Positions 21,690 through 33,469 are shown, counted from the stretch's first letter. The stretch: DNA of 64,000 nucleotides from Magnolia sinica (GCF_029962835.1 NC_080584.1:80442862-80506861); one strand, 5' to 3'. Numbers and translations: made by a program. The notes: generated from the letters alone by a model not told the origin.

Positions 21690-22680
21690 TTTAATGTTTT
21701 GCCTCTCAGGTTGGCGAACCTTCAGTGAAAAAGGTTTAAATCCACATCTTAATCGGACTCCACTGTAGGGCTACCAAGCACGTCCCTACCCTTTTCAGCC
21801 GCGCTCATAGATGTGGACTCTACCTTTAATGCCATTACAAACTTTGTAGTGGCCTCCTCCAAAAAACTCGCACCAAAGGCAATCAGCATTACAGAGACAT
21901 GACACCATGGGGTGAGGCCCTAATCTTAATCATCTCCTTAGGTGAGACGGTGAGGTGTTGACTGTTATCATTGCGGATAAATAGGCATCTCTCTAATGAG
22001 TGTCCACAAGTTTATAACCTCCATTACGGTCTCCTACCACCCGAGCGGCCATGAGTATTACAATTTACAACGAGCGCTAGGGGTGCACATCGAACCGGTA
22101 GAACTGTGGAACCAGACCGGAATCGATCAAACGGTCCAATTTGGTCCGGTTCTAGAGTACATCGGTTCTGGTTACAAAAATCAAAGAATCGTTTAGAATG
22201 GTTCCGTTCCGGTTTAGGGCTATGTAGAACTGAACCAAACCGTGATCCGAACTGTGGAACTGAACTTAAGGTTCAAAAAAAAAAAAAAAAAAAAACCCTA
22301 ATTCTACCCAACCCAACCTTGCTGTGTGTAGCTGCCCCTGCCCTCTCTCTCTCTCTTTCGCTGGCCCTCTCTCTCTCTCTTGTTGCTCCTCTCTCTCTCT
22401 CTCACTACATCTCTCTCTCTCTCTCTCACACCGCAATGGGTGGTATTAGTGGCCATCGGAATTCATACCAATTGGGCTGGATTTTAAAAAGTCCAGAATC
22501 GTGGAACCAATCCGAAACCGAACCGGTTTTCACGGTCTGGTTCTGGTTCGGTTCTAGGGTGCTAACGGTCCAGTTCCGGTTCCAAAATTCCTAGAACCGT
22601 ATGGAACAGTTCAGTTCCAGTTTCACCCCAGAATTGGACTGAACAAACCCGTGTGTAGCCCTAACGAGCACATCGAGATG
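21690..22680. other. Repeat debris between gypsy gag and protease
   Basis: 21690-22080 may be spacer of the gypsy element; I recognise no domain. 22080-22640 is a CCGGTT/AACCGG-rich element with its ends in inverted order ('gtgcacatcgaaccggt' at the left, 'gttcagttccagtttcaccc' at the right). The open frames across it are low complexity. Confidence 0.35.
22275..22428. repeat. Poly-A and (CT)n microsatellite
   Basis: An A-run at 22276-22295, then interrupted (CT)n from about 22343 to 22428. Confidence 0.8.
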
Positions 22681-22839
22681 GATAAACCCTATGTAAAACT
22701 TGCATCACATCTAGACCCTTGCTGAGATTGCGGTCGAAGCTAAGTTTGAAGGTCCTACTTTTATCATAGGCCGCCTCCTTATCACCATCAAGGAAGAGGA
22801 AGACTGGTAACGGACCACTATTTTCCATTTATGGGTAAA

Positions 22840-23040
22840 ATGCCAAAGTAGGTTATGTAACATGATCATCGATGGTGGTAGTGTGGTGACCATCGTCTTT
22901 TAGGAGGTAATTGATAAGCTTAAGTTGTCAACTAAAAGGTGTCCAAAACCACATAAGGTCGTGTGAGTTGACGACTTGACCATCCTTGTGACTTGAAAGT
23001 GTTTGGTGTCCTTTAAAATCAGCATCTATGGGGACGATAT
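22840..23040 (+). pseudogene. Ty3-gypsy aspartic protease remnant
   Basis: The frame (with stops) reads CNMIIDGGSVVTIVF, DKLKLSTKRCPKPHKVV and SFKISIYGDDIWCD. It lines up with the protease of the 30737-38185 element (CKMIVDSGSCANV...). The active-site D-S-G reads D-G-G here. Confidence 0.65.
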
Positions 23041-23389
23041 TTGGTGTGACATATTTCAATGAATGTCACCCACATCCTTTTCATCTGATCTTGCTTATTA
23101 TTATTATTATTATTATTTATATCAGAAGGTACAAAGTGATGGTGAGGTTAACACACACATTCTTATGGCAAGGTCATTGGATTCAACCTTCGCGCATTGT
23201 AACTTATGTCTCCTCCTTCATTTACGCCCCCATCGTTGACATCAGTTGCTCCCTCTAACTCCCAGATTCTCACCATGCGAAATTTCGAGGTAGAGAGCAG
23301 GGAGAAAAGTGTTATATTCGTTATAGTCACAAAACAAGTGCAGGAGCCTGTTATTGACTAGGATGAGACTATTCTTGATGAAGTCAAAT

Positions 23390-24086
23390 CTATGTTGCAT
23401 GACTTCAAAGATTTGGTTCCTGATGATTTGCTTGAGGAGGTGTTTCCACTGCCGGATATTCAACACACTATAGATTTGGTTTCTGGAGCATATGTACCTA
23501 ACTTACCAGCATACCTAACGAGTCCTTTCGAGCACACTGAGTTGAAGCATCAAGTTGATGAGTTACTAAAAAAGGGATGCATCTGAGAGAGCCTAAGCCC
23601 ATGTGTTGTATCAACTCTCCTTACTCCTAAGAAGGATGGAAGTTGGCGGATGTGTGTAGGTAGTCGAACTATTAATAAAATCACAGTAAAGTACCACTTT
23701 CCCATTCCTCCTCTTGATGATATGCTGGACTTGATGGCAAGTGTTGGTGTCTTCTCTAAGATTGATCTTCACAATGGATACCACCAAATCTACATCCGAC
23801 CTAGTGATGAATGAAAATGGCATTTAAGACAAAGGACTGCCTCTAAGAGTGGTTGGTTATGCCATTTGGTCTCACAAATGCACCTAGCACTTTCATGTGC
23901 TTCGTGACTCAGTTGTTGCACCCGTTTATTGGTAATGTTGTTGTTGTTGTATATTTTAATGACATTCTTATCTACAGTAAGACAAGGAACACCTTAATCA
24001 CCTGGGCCTTATCTTTGGAGTCCTTTGGCAAGCGCTTCTACATCAACCTTAAAAAAGTGCACCTTTATGAGACTTCTTGTGGCATG
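23390..24086 (+). pseudogene. Ty3-gypsy reverse transcriptase remnant
   Basis: Contains [45 protein letters not shown] and [13 protein letters not shown]. The catalytic YFDDI box reads YFNDI at 23952-23966, so even apart from the stops the enzyme is dead. It is interrupted at about 24086 by LINE sequence. Confidence 0.8.
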
Positions 24087-24906
24087 GGGGTGCTCTCTCT
24101 GGTAAATTCCATTGATTGAGCTGAAAGGAGGTTTGCTCTCCCGGAGGGAGGTATTAAGAGATTGTCTTTGTGGAGGTCTATGCTTGAAGCCAAATATGGT
24201 ATTTCTTCTTCTTCTAAGGGTTGGAAGATTAAGTAATCTTCCTCATCATACATCTCGAAATCCATAGTGAAGGTTGCTCATTTTGTGTATGAAGGCGTGA
24301 TATGATTTTCTCTCTTGGGAATGGCAATTGCATCGGATTTTGGGAGAGGACACTTGGGCAAGTGACTTGCCCCTTATCTGGTTCTTGTATCCATTTGCTT
24401 CTCTCCTTAGATTTCGGTTTGCTGATTGCGATTGCTGGTCTGGGGAAAGGAGAGTGTGGATCAACCCTTGCCGGCATAACTTGGAGGATGTCGAGGTTGA
24501 GCAGATGAGCTCTCTCGTATGCTTTTTGCACAGGTTCAGGCCTATTTCGGACAAGGCTGATCTTCTGGAAATATCATCCTTCTGGAAACTTTTGGTTAAA
24601 TCTCTATATAACAGAATTTCTAGCCTATCCTCCCATCCTCACGATCGCCATACTTCTCCAGTTTGGTTCCTTGGCACTCCCCCCTAAGTGGCTACCTTTG
24701 CTTGGTTAGTTGGCAGAAATCATATATTAACTCTAGACAATTTGCGCAAAAGAGCCATGATTCTTCCCAACATCTGCCTTTTATGCTACAAAGATGAAGA
24801 ATCAGTGAATCACATTTTCATTCACTGTGCCTTCTCTAGAGAGGTCCAGAACAATATTTTGCAGTCATCGAGTCCTCTGGGTTATGCCAGCAATGATCAA
24901 ATGTTT

Positions 24907-24981
24907 GTTTAGATCCGGGAGTTAGGGTGAGAAGAAGTCTGCTTGGGACCTTTCACTTCTGGCTTTTATATGGAGCATTTG
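24907..24981 (+). repeat. 75-bp direct repeat, left copy
   Basis: Begins gtttagatccgggag and ends tatggagcatttg. It matches 26699-26773 at 73 of 75 positions. Confidence 0.9.
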
Positions 24982-25033
24982 TAATGGCCGTTACGGGGCC
25001 GTTACGGACCCGTTGCGGCTGTGACGGGCCCTA

Positions 25034-25225
25034 AAAAAAAAAAAAAACAAAAAACTAAAAAAAAAAACGTACCTTTTTTTCCTTTCTTTTCTTCTTCTTC
25101 TCTTTCTTCTTCTTCTTCTTCTTCTTCTTCTTCCTCCACTGTCCTTTTCTTCTTCTTCTCTCTTTTCTTTCTTTCCCTCTTGTTTTCTTTTCGTTTCCCT
25201 CTCTCTCCGTTTTTTTTTTTTTTGC
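25034..25225. repeat. Poly-A and (TTC)n low-complexity tract
   Basis: A-rich 25034-25067, then TTC/CTT repeats to about 25170, and a T-run at 25210-25222. Frames here encode only Ser/Phe or Lys/Glu runs and are rejected as genes. Confidence 0.85.
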
Positions 25226-25309
25226 CGCAGCTGACTGCGGTACGTGTCACGCAAATACGAGCGCTGACACTCCTCGAGATCCGAGTTGTACGAATGGTTC
25301 AAAGGAGAT

Positions 25310-26010
25310 CTAAGTTATATGGGCTCCACGGTGATGTATTTATTACATCTACACCGTTCACCTATTTTCAGAGATCATTTTAGAGCGCCAGCCAAAAAAT
25401 GAATTATATCCAGAGATCATCTGGACCACACCAAAAATAGCAGCAGCGATAATGATTTTCACGGTTCAATAATTTTTAGGGCGCACGTAATGTTTATTTT
25501 CCATCCAATCATATCAGCCCCGAGTGGGCCTCACCATAATGTATATATTTTATCCATATCATCCATCCATTTTGCAACGTCATTTTAAGTCAGGATTCAA
25601 AAATTTAATAATATCCAAATCTCAGGTGGACCACACCATAGGAAATAGCGGTTATAGAATGCTCACCATTAAAAATTTCCTAAAGTCCACTGTAATGTTT
25701 ATTTTCAATCTAACCTGTTAATTGGGTCACATTGACGTGGATGAAGGGAAAACACCCATGTCAGCTTGATCTAAAACTTTTCCAGCCCTCAATAAATTTT
25801 TAATGGTGAACATTTAATTATTATTGTTTCCTACGGTGCAATCCACTCGAGCTTTGGATGTGCCTCATTTTTGGGTTCATGCCCTAAAATTATTTGGCAA
25901 AATGGATGAATGGTGTAGATATAACACATTCATCACGGGTGAGGCCCAAAAAACTTTGACACGTGTGCAGCACTTTACATCCGAGTCCCTCCTAATTCAA
26001 ACCTTAAAAA
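25310..26010. repeat. Long-TIR 'ggtgatgt' family element(s), diverged
   Basis: Holds the ordered phrases of the Mutator-like family: 'ctccacggtgatgt', 'gagatcattttaga', 'ctggaccacacca', 'caccataatgtatatat', 'ggtggaccacaccataggaa', 'gtcaatttgatctaaaac'-like. At least two partial copies are joined. It lies within the 1.7-kb insert. Confidence 0.5.
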
Positions 26011-26698
26011 ATTGTACACGAGACATATATTAACTTGAAATTTGACAATTAAATTATGAACTGCAATTCCTAACTCACAATGCCAAAATCAAATTATTTG
26101 AATAGTTTTAATTGTTAATTTGTGAACTTTTATTTTTTAAAATAGGGCCTTTTGATTTTTTATTTTTTATTTTATGATTCACTATCCAATAAATGTCCAC
26201 CAATTTATAAGTGGGATAATGACAATAAATGGCATGAATTTGAGGCTGATTTGGAGAATAAATTGGTCCTCCAAGTCAGCCCCAAATTGGCAACGCCATC
26301 TACCTGAATTTAATTTTATTTTTTTAAAGAACTATTGGGAGAAATGATATCAAGATGTTAAGTATATAAATTACATATTTAAAAAATTAAATATACGAAT
26401 TTTGTAGTCAAATTCAAGTTACCTAGTTAAAAAATTAATCAGACAGTCCGATACAACTTCTCACCAAAGAGTGGACCGTTACACCACCATAAACATGTTC
26501 CAATTTATAAATGAATGCATATTTGGAATGCTTAGAATATTCTGGATTTAATCCATATTTTTTCATATTTTGTTGGCAAAAAAAAAAAAATTGCGCCGTT
26601 ACGGGCCATTACGCCCCCGTATCGCCGTTACGCCCCCGTATCCGTATCGGTTTCGGAGGGCACCGTTACGCCAACCGATACCGATACGGGACACCTTG

Positions 26699-26773
26699 GT
26701 TTAGATCCGGGAGTAAGGGTGAGAAGAAGTCTGCATGGGACCTTTCACTTCTGGCTTTTATATGGAGCATTTG
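26699..26773 (+). repeat. 75-bp direct repeat, right copy
   Basis: The second copy, continuous with the downstream LINE frame (FIWSIWAEKSD), so this copy is the one in its native LINE context on the 3' side. Confidence 0.9.
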
Positions 26774-26999
26774 GGCTGAAAAGAGTGATCGCTGTTTCAA
26801 GGACAGGAGGAGCTCTATTTCTGGGGTTTCTAGTAGAGTCTTTTGTGAGAGATTGGACGTCTTGACGTTTGTTTGGGTTCAGGATGCCTTCCGCCTATTG
26901 TATTTTTTTGTCATTTTTCTTTGTTGTGTTCCCCCTTGCCTTTGGGCTTTAATAAAAAACTTCAGTATCTTTCGGAAAATAAAAAAATAAAAAAATCAT

Positions 27000-27490
27000 A
27001 AAGAACAAGCTGCTCTATGTAAGAGAGTTATTGCTCCTAAATATGGGGAAATGGAGAGGGGTTGGACCCTGAAAGAGATAACCAGGGGAACATCTTTTTC
27101 ATAGGGAAAGCTACATTTAAGTTTGGGATCTCACAGAGAGTGGGGCAAATGTTCATGGTGTGAGATCTAAGGTTGGAAATGGGGAAAGATTTTTTTGGGA
27201 GGATGTTTGGGTTGAAGACATTCCTCCAGTTGAAAAATTCCCCTGTTCATTCTCTTTAGCCTCACAAAACACCCTGGCTATAGATTCTTATAAGCTAATA
27301 GGTAACAAGATCAACTGATCTAGTAAGTTTTGTGACCCCGAAATTGTTGCAATGGTTGAGCTGCTTGACTTTTTATATGCTTCATCTTCTCCTTTTGATG
27401 AGGATGAGGGCAAATGGGCTCCCTACACCAAACGAGTATTTCCATCAAAAGAATTCCAGGTGCTTTGCTCTGGAGGGCCTCCAAAACTGC
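27000..27490 (+). pseudogene. Second LINE fragment
   Basis: Frames with shifts read CKRVIAPKYG, then VRSKVGNGERFFWEDVWVED followed by IPP, the conserved region after the RT of plant LINEs (compare [11 protein letters not shown] at 11480). It is 5' and 3' incomplete. Confidence 0.65.
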
Positions 27491-28570
27491 CATGACAGTG
27501 GTGTGGGGATTGGGCGCTCCACGATTGGGCCTCAGACATTCTTTGTCTACCATGATGTGTGTATGACTAATTGGGCCACACCATTAGGAACAATGTATAG
27601 TCATTCCTAAAACCTCTAAATTCATGTGGCGTGTTTCGCCAGAGTTTTGGAATGGCTTGATTTTTGGGGTGTTCCGTTGTCCTGGTGGGGTGCGTTTGAT
27701 GAATGGATTGGATGGCGTATGCACACCATGGTGGGAATTTTGAAACTTTTAATGGTGGGCTTCCCCATCCCAACATTTTGTTGTAGTGTGGCCCATTGGA
27801 GTCTCAAATAGGTATTTGGACTTTGGGCCAAACCTGGGAGGGCACACCTCGTGGTTGGAATGGATATCATGCACACATCGCTGTGGGCCCCTTGTTTGTC
27901 TGTGCACGCGATATGCATCCATTTGGACATTTTTCCAATAAGTTCCTGTTTGTAACTTTGCATCGTCAGAAAATCACTAAATACCATATGTTTTTGCAAA
28001 TTACTCTTGAAGAAATCAACTTGCTATATATCTCCCCTAATTTCTATTGTCTTATTTATCCTAATCCAGAATCCATGGTGCTTATTGTTGATTTTAACAT
28101 TATTTGGCATAACTTGAGTCGCAGATTCTTCACACCCATAGAGATTTTGGTGCACATTCCTCATCCATTTCTGCATTTCCTCAGGGACAATACTCATCTT
28201 AAAGAGAAGAGGCCATGAAAGCAGGAGGTTCTTCGGATGCCTTCATCCTCTGTTTAACTCAACTGCCATCCTTTTCTCTTGCATAGCTGGAAATCTTTCT
28301 CTATGGCATCTTTCAGTGAAGTTACAGTTTCGCTACTCGCATGTATTACGTGCAGAAATTTTGCTTCCGCTGTGCATTCGGTTAATCCCCAAAAATAATT
28401 CTGTGCAGTGTAGAGCCAGAGGTGTTCGGCAAGTCGTGTACATAATCACAGGCTGTAAGTATCAACATCTTGGTTGCTTGAAATAATTTCATTGAACTAT
28501 TATTCAACCAGACCTTTTTTACTTGTTATTTTCCCATTAATTTAATGGAATCCATTGATGTCCGAGTTAG
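27490..28570. other. No gene; one partial 'ggcccac' family element
   Basis: 27500-27930 carries 'ccatgatgtgtgtatgactaattgggcc', 'gatggattggatggcgtatgcacaccatggtggg' and 'atggatatcatgcacacatcgctgtgggcccc' type phrases, pointing to one or two diverged long-TIR elements. 27930-28570 shows open but unrecognised frames. Confidence 0.4.
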
Positions 28571-29290
28571 ATCAACAATCATGCACCAATAGCTTGATGA
28601 GAACCTCCCCCCCTCCACACACACACAAGAAAAAGTAAAAAAGCAAAAAAGAAAAAAAAATAATAATCAAGATTTGAAATTTGCAAAGCTGAAGAATGTT
28701 GACTGGAAAACAGATATCTGAAATAGGTTTCTGCACATTGTACATCTCAAATATGATATCAAAATGGCGAACTGTCAATGTCATTAGCTTCTATCAACTA
28801 AATGCTATAAAGAATAATAAATGTACAAACATGTACTAAACAGTTGAAGGAAGAGGAGACGGTAAAAAAAAAACAAAGAACAAAAAAAAGAAAGAAAAAG
28901 AAAAAGAACCATTGTCTCAGACAGTGGCAACTATCTTTGACACTGATCCAGTGCTTGATCCAATTGTCTTTCCATTTGAGATTGTTTCACCATTTTCAAC
29001 TCACCTCCAATCTCTAAACTCCCAGGAACAGCAGTCAGGCCACTGAGTGTGGATTAAGGGTGCAATGGTCTGCGCCTTGGAACGGATAAAGGTTTTCATA
29101 GAGTCTAGGTTCAAACCTTCGCCAATCAGTTTTTGGGATGCTGAAGCCCACCTAGCAATCACTAATTGGAAAAGAAGACAGACAAACACAAAATGCTGTT
29201 AAAAGGTTCAATAAGGAGAATAACCATATAAAAAGCTAAATAAAATGGTGACTAGTTCTTTCTACCCATTCTAGATTGTCTGGCCACTCT
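28571..29290. other. No gene recognised; A-rich tracts
   Basis: A-rich runs at 28620-28665 and 28863-28910. The phrase 'acctccaatctctaaa' occurs at 29003 and again at about 29299, a short repeat about 296 bp apart. The minus frame at 29001-29189 has no recognisable domain. Confidence 0.35.
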
Positions 29291-29299
29291 GACTAACCT

Positions 29300-30130
29300 C
29301 CAATCTCTAAAACGTAAGGAGGAGCATCCTGCAGGCTGCTGTTAATGACACAAGGAGGGAGTTTCTGTATCTTTGGACGTTCACTGACTGAACTTCTTCT
29401 GCACAGGCAAGTCCGAATTGCAAATGCTTAGCTTCTGTAGCTCCTAAACGCATAGATTGTTAAGTAGTGGGAATGCATTTTGCCCCACATCACCATTTTC
29501 TCCAAGCACCACCTCCAATCTGCCACGGAATTTTATTTTGAATGTTTCTAGTTTTTCCAAGCTGACATCTGAAGGGAAGAAGCTGACAAGTTTTGGGCAA
29601 CACTCAACATTATTGTATCGAAGACATGCCAAAGCTTTCCAGCCTGAACTCCCCCCTGCGCACATACTTTAGCTTGGCAAGATCAGTGAACCATAGACTC
29701 TCCAGGCTTCCCAATGCACAGACATTCACACTTCTCCCGATGACCGAACCCTTCAAATTACTGCAATTTTCGACCCTGCAAACAATGAGTTTCCCCAGGT
29801 TTTCAACACCGAAATCTGACAATTGGGCAATGATTCAATGAAATCATCATTGCAAAGAGAGAAGAATTATGTATGGTGGATAACTCCAAGGATGCAAATC
29901 ACCATGGATCTCCAAACATTTGCCATAGTTCATAGAACCAGCAAAATGTTTGGTTGGGGCATAGATCTCTGTAGGGGAATCGGTTTCTATTGGCTTGCAG
30001 GGAAGGATAGAGATATAGATTTGTCGAAGCATCATGTCAACAGCTTAAAGTCACTGGTCAAAGGCTGGAAAACACCAGCATCAGTTACAGAGATTCAAGG
30101 CCCTCTGTGGCCCACCTCATTGCAGTGAAT
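29300..30130 (-). pseudogene. LRR remnant of an NBS-LRR-type resistance gene
   Basis: Minus-strand frames with shifts and stops: LSDFGVENLG-like (SDFGVENLGKLIVCRVENCS, 29822-29610), LGSLESLWFTDLAKLKYVRR, then in another frame CCPKLVSFFPSDVSLEKLET and LEVVLGE (29665-29444), and ELQKLSICNSDLP (about 29440). These are the C-terminal LRRs typical of CC-NBS-LRR proteins. No NB-ARC domain is present in the window and the frame changes inside the LRRs, so it is a relic. Confidence 0.7.
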
Positions 30131-30259
30131 TGTAGCTGCACTGGTCCCAGTTCAGTGCATCTGGGGCTGATCCATTGAATTCTAACTGATGTCCATGAGT
30201 TCCTTTGTGTTAAGTAGGTCTGAACGTGTTAGATTGTTCAAATTTGAGATGCAAATAGG

Positions 30260-30736
30260 AAGTGTGTGGATTTTGGTGCCCTAAAAATCAAGCACGCCCA
30301 ACCCTCCCTGTGTGATGTTATTTTAAGTCTTAATCTAGTGGATGCATTCGCTAGTCCAACCAATGTTGCATTAGGCTCAAATATTGAAATGATCATGAGA
30401 GGCACAAAAAATACCCTTCCAAGGAGCAGGCCTAATGTAATGGAGGATGCAATACAGTGTTAAGATGATGGAAGCAGGGAGTTCAGAGACTGACTGATCA
30501 CACTAACGGCAATACGGGGCAAGTAATAGACAAATAAAGCAACTTGTTTACTAAGCGATATACATCTTAGGATTGCAAATAATCAATGATCGACTTCAAT
30601 CGGGGACTCGGCATGACAAAAGTCGAGGAAATGAAAATACCCTGTCATGAATGAGCAACCTCAATCTCAAGAAAATATTGTAGTGGGCAGAAATCCACCT
30701 TTTGAAGTAAAGACTTGACCATTAAGGTATTGCTAT
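30260..30736 (-). pseudogene. Ty1-copia RT/RNase H remnant (3' portion)
   Basis: Minus strand: PLQYFLEIEVAHS (then a stop) and QGIFIS from 30655, DVYRLVNKLLYLSITCP at about 30560, and ILHYIRPAPWKGIFCASHDH at about 30400. These are consecutive motifs of copia RT and RNase H with deletions. The 5' half of the same RT lies at 38186-38650, on the other side of the gypsy element. Confidence 0.75.
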
Positions 30737-31968
30737 TGATGAGGACATTGTGCGCACGCCGCCTGCACGCCTACGCACGTCACCCCCTTATGCACGTACG
30801 TACGCAGAAGGAGTGCCCCACCATCGATCTGGTTCGATGACGACGTACAGGGAGGGCCTGCTAGTTAGAAGACGAAGTTTTGGTTCAAAAGGGTGAGCCT
30901 GATAGTCAGGAAAAGCCCATCATGGGGCTTCATGATCATGACTCATTCGTCGGATTGATGTCATATTTTAGGTTTTGCTTGTTGTTATTATTTAGAATAT
31001 CGTGAATGTTTTGGATTTCTTTGTTTGGTTTTTATATTATTTTGCTTCACTGCCAAGTAATATGTTGCGTACATGATGCGAGTTTTGAGGTATAAGATTT
31101 TCCCTATAAATAGGCACCCCTCGTAGTTCTTTTCATTCATTCAAGCTTAATTAAAAAAAATTCCTGCTTTATTATTCTGCTCTCCGTGAGTTGTGAAAGA
31201 ATTCAAAAGTGGGTGCGAAGCCCTCTCTTTTCGAATGGCTAACTACATAGTGTGAAGCCACATCTGTCCCCATCCGTGCCTATCCTCTCCCATCTATATA
31301 CTCCATCTTTTATCATCATTATTGCTTTGAAATTTTCAGCCTTTGCAGCTATTCATCCCCTTACAGCCAGCTTTCATAATCTGGACCTGTAAGAGGGCTG
31401 AAACTTCAGCAGAACACTATGCTTCGACCTTACGTTGGATCGTCGTTAAACTTGGAGGGATTGGAGGTCTCCCCTGGCCGACCAAGGCCTAGGTGTCACT
31501 TCGGGGAGGCGGGCTTCCATCACACGTGTGGCCAGCCTACCCGCGCACGTGTGTCAGCTCCGATCACCATCTGCATGCAGGAGCTTTCTCTGGGTCAGGT
31601 TTTCCTCTGTTTTTTCTCTTTTTATTCATATTTCCTAAACCCTAGCCTTAGTTTGCATTAGTCTTAATTTATTTGCCTTTTTTTTTTTTTCACCCTAGGG
31701 TTCCTTGAATTGAAATTAGGGAATCCCTTCGGTTAGGGATTGATTCTTATGCATGTGTGGTTGATTTTTATTTCCCTTTGACATCGTTTGGCTTATAATT
31801 TTTATTGGTCCAGCCCTAGCCTATGTTGGCCTAGACCAACATAGATTCCCCTTTCATTGAATGTTTGGACTATCATGTGGAATGTGGAATTTGTGTAATT
31901 GTTTCTGAATTGGTATGATCTAAGCCTGAATTCTTGTACATCATATTTGAATTTCATGTCCTGCATCA
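30737..31968 (+). repeat. 5' LTR of chromovirus
   Basis: 1232 bp, TGATGAGGACAT...CTGCATCA. A TATA box tataaata at 31105-31112 is followed by the probable transcript start region, and a T-run lies at 31679-31690. Visible differences from the 3' LTR are mostly transitions. Confidence 0.88.
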
Positions 31969-31970
31969 AA

Positions 31971-31985
31971 TTTGGTATCAGAGAC
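31971..31985 (+). promoter_or_regulatory. Primer-binding site, tRNA-Met type
   Basis: tttggtatcagagac directly follows the LTR. TGGTATCAGAG is the usual match to the 3' end of initiator tRNA-Met in plant LTR elements. Confidence 0.8.
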
Positions 31986-32243
31986 TACGGTTCTTGTAGG
32001 GGAATACATCACATATCTAGGGTTTTAGTTTGTTTAAGTCTTTCATGCATCCAGTTCATCACATATAGCTGTTTGGAATACCGTAGTCCCTAATATTAGT
32101 TGCTGAAATTTTTGGTAGCAGGAAGTTAACAATTTACATTGCTGTAACTTTTTGTTAATCCCTTATTTCGATAACTATATTGTTGGATTTTTTAGTACCT
32201 CTGCATAGTTCTCTTATATAGAGTCTCATAGGATCATTTAGTC

Positions 32244-33260
32244 CTATTTAGTTGCATATAGTCGTCCTAAAAAGTCCTTAGGTGAAGTTAGCAAGTGTAT
32301 GTCCATACGTACGGGTCGTGGTTTTGGTTCGCACCCCACACTAAACTTTGAGCAACTGTAAAAAACGGTGGCCAAGTTAGCCCAGTAGGTTGAGTCCTTG
32401 AGTAAGCACTTGGAACAACGCATAGATAGACGCCTGGAACAAATAGAGGCCTCCTTTAGGGCAAACCCCACCACTAGGGAGGATGCCCAATCATAGGCAG
32501 TTGGTCAGGAGGTTAGACCAAGGAATGGAGGCGGCCAAGGAGCTGGTCATGGGCACGCACCTGTGCACCCACCCCGTGAAGGACATTATGATCAATATGA
32601 CCTAGATGCACAACTCATCAAGGGAGTTAGGGTAGATGCCTCTACATTTGATAGCCCCTTGGACCCTAAAGCTTTTTTAGACGAGTTGGCGGATATGGAC
32701 CATTATTTTAAGTGGTATGACATGTCGGATGCTCGACGTGTTCGGTTCGCCAAGATGAAGCTTGTGGGCCAAGCAAAGAGGTTTTGGGCGACGGTTGAGT
32801 AAAAGAAAGAAAGAGCGAGCGAACTCCCAATAATCCATTGGGAGAAATGAAAGAAACACTTAAAGAAAAGGACTTCCCTTTCTCTTATCGCTTACGGTTG
32901 ATCGAGGAGTGGTAGTCTTTTCGACAGGGTTCCATGAGTGTTGCGGACTATATCGAGAAGTTTGAAGAGTACTCGACCCGCTGTAAGGTTGAATAGTTAT
33001 ACCAAGTAGTGTTAGACGTCGAGCAATACCTTAAAGTGTCTGTGGGAAGGCGGTTTGACTTTCGTGAATTTGGTGCTAAAGCCAACCCCTCAGGTGCTAA
33101 ACCTAACACGAGATTCCAAAAAAAAATTCTACTAATGTTCAGTCCAGGCCCAAGGATGATAAGGGTAAAGAGATTGCTGGGTATAGTTCGCGTGGAAGCG
33201 GGGCCACTGGGTGTTTTAGGTGTCAGGGGTTTAGTCATTTTGCTCACCAGTGCGGCATGA
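32244..33260 (+). pseudogene. Chromovirus gag with zinc knuckle
   Basis: The gag core is at 32563-32802 (RVDASTFDSPLDPKAFLDEL, HYFKWYDMSD, KLVGQAKRFW). After a stop and shifts, a complete CX2CX4HX4C knuckle (CFRCQGFSHFAHQC) is at 33212-33253. The parts are in different frames. Confidence 0.8.
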
Positions 33261-33469
33261 GAGAGGGCACCAAAGTACTCCTTATTGATGGGCAAGTAGA
33301 AGTAGTGCCCCTAGAGAGTGATTGTGAGGAGGATGAATATGAGCCAGTCAAAACCCCTAGTGATGAGGAAAAGGGAACGCAAGAGTCTGCGACGCTCGCA
33401 ATTGTGCGTTGCGCTTTGGCTCAAGCTAAGAGCATTGATGACTAGCATCGCAACACGATATTCTACACT

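Larger units (their letters stand above)
17577..24086 (+). mobile_element. Decayed Ty3-gypsy retrotransposon, 3' end lost
   Basis: It begins at TGTGATGCAGGC (17577). The 5' LTR ends near 18922 and is followed by a tRNA-Met-type primer site (tggtatcaaagcagg, 18927-18941). Gag is at 19900-20455, a protease remnant at 22840-23040 and reverse transcriptase at 23390-24060. All are broken by stops and shifts. The body is invaded by a hAT element, a TRIM and other repeats, and is cut at about 24086 by a LINE. No 3' LTR is found in the window. RT and gag resemble the chromovirus at 30737-38185. Confidence 0.75.
24982..26698. mobile_element. 1.7-kb insertion with GTAACGG-rich ends
   Basis: The insert is bounded by 75-bp direct repeats. 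The left end (taatggccgttacggggccg) is related in inverted order to the right part (gcgccgttacgggccattac near 26592-26611). The interior holds poly-A, a (CTT)n tract and a gggctccacggtgatgt-type repeat (about 25320-26000). No transposase or other protein is recognised. Confidence 0.65.
24087..26995 (+). mobile_element. Decayed LINE 3' part, split by a 1.7-kb insert
   Basis: RLSLWRSMLEAKYGISSSSK (24150-24235), a region of rearranged frames, then the zf-RVT-like VATFAWLVGRNHILTLDNLR with NICLLC and HIFIHC (24688-24850). After the insert (24982-26698) it resumes with SAWDLSLLAFIWSIWAEKSD and a T-rich 3' region ending in 'ataaaaaaataaaaaa'. It interrupts the gypsy RT. Confidence 0.75.

Noticed and set aside
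22106..22594. 162-codon open frame
   Set aside because: Crosses a poly-A run and a (CT)n microsatellite, giving Ser/Leu repeats and no domain.
25021..25383. Open frames on both strands over the (TTC)n tract
   Set aside because: Low-complexity Ser/Phe or Lys/Glu runs caused by the microsatellite.
27796..28218. 140-codon frame
   Set aside because: Starts inside a repeat-family end and shows no recognisable domain or splice partners.
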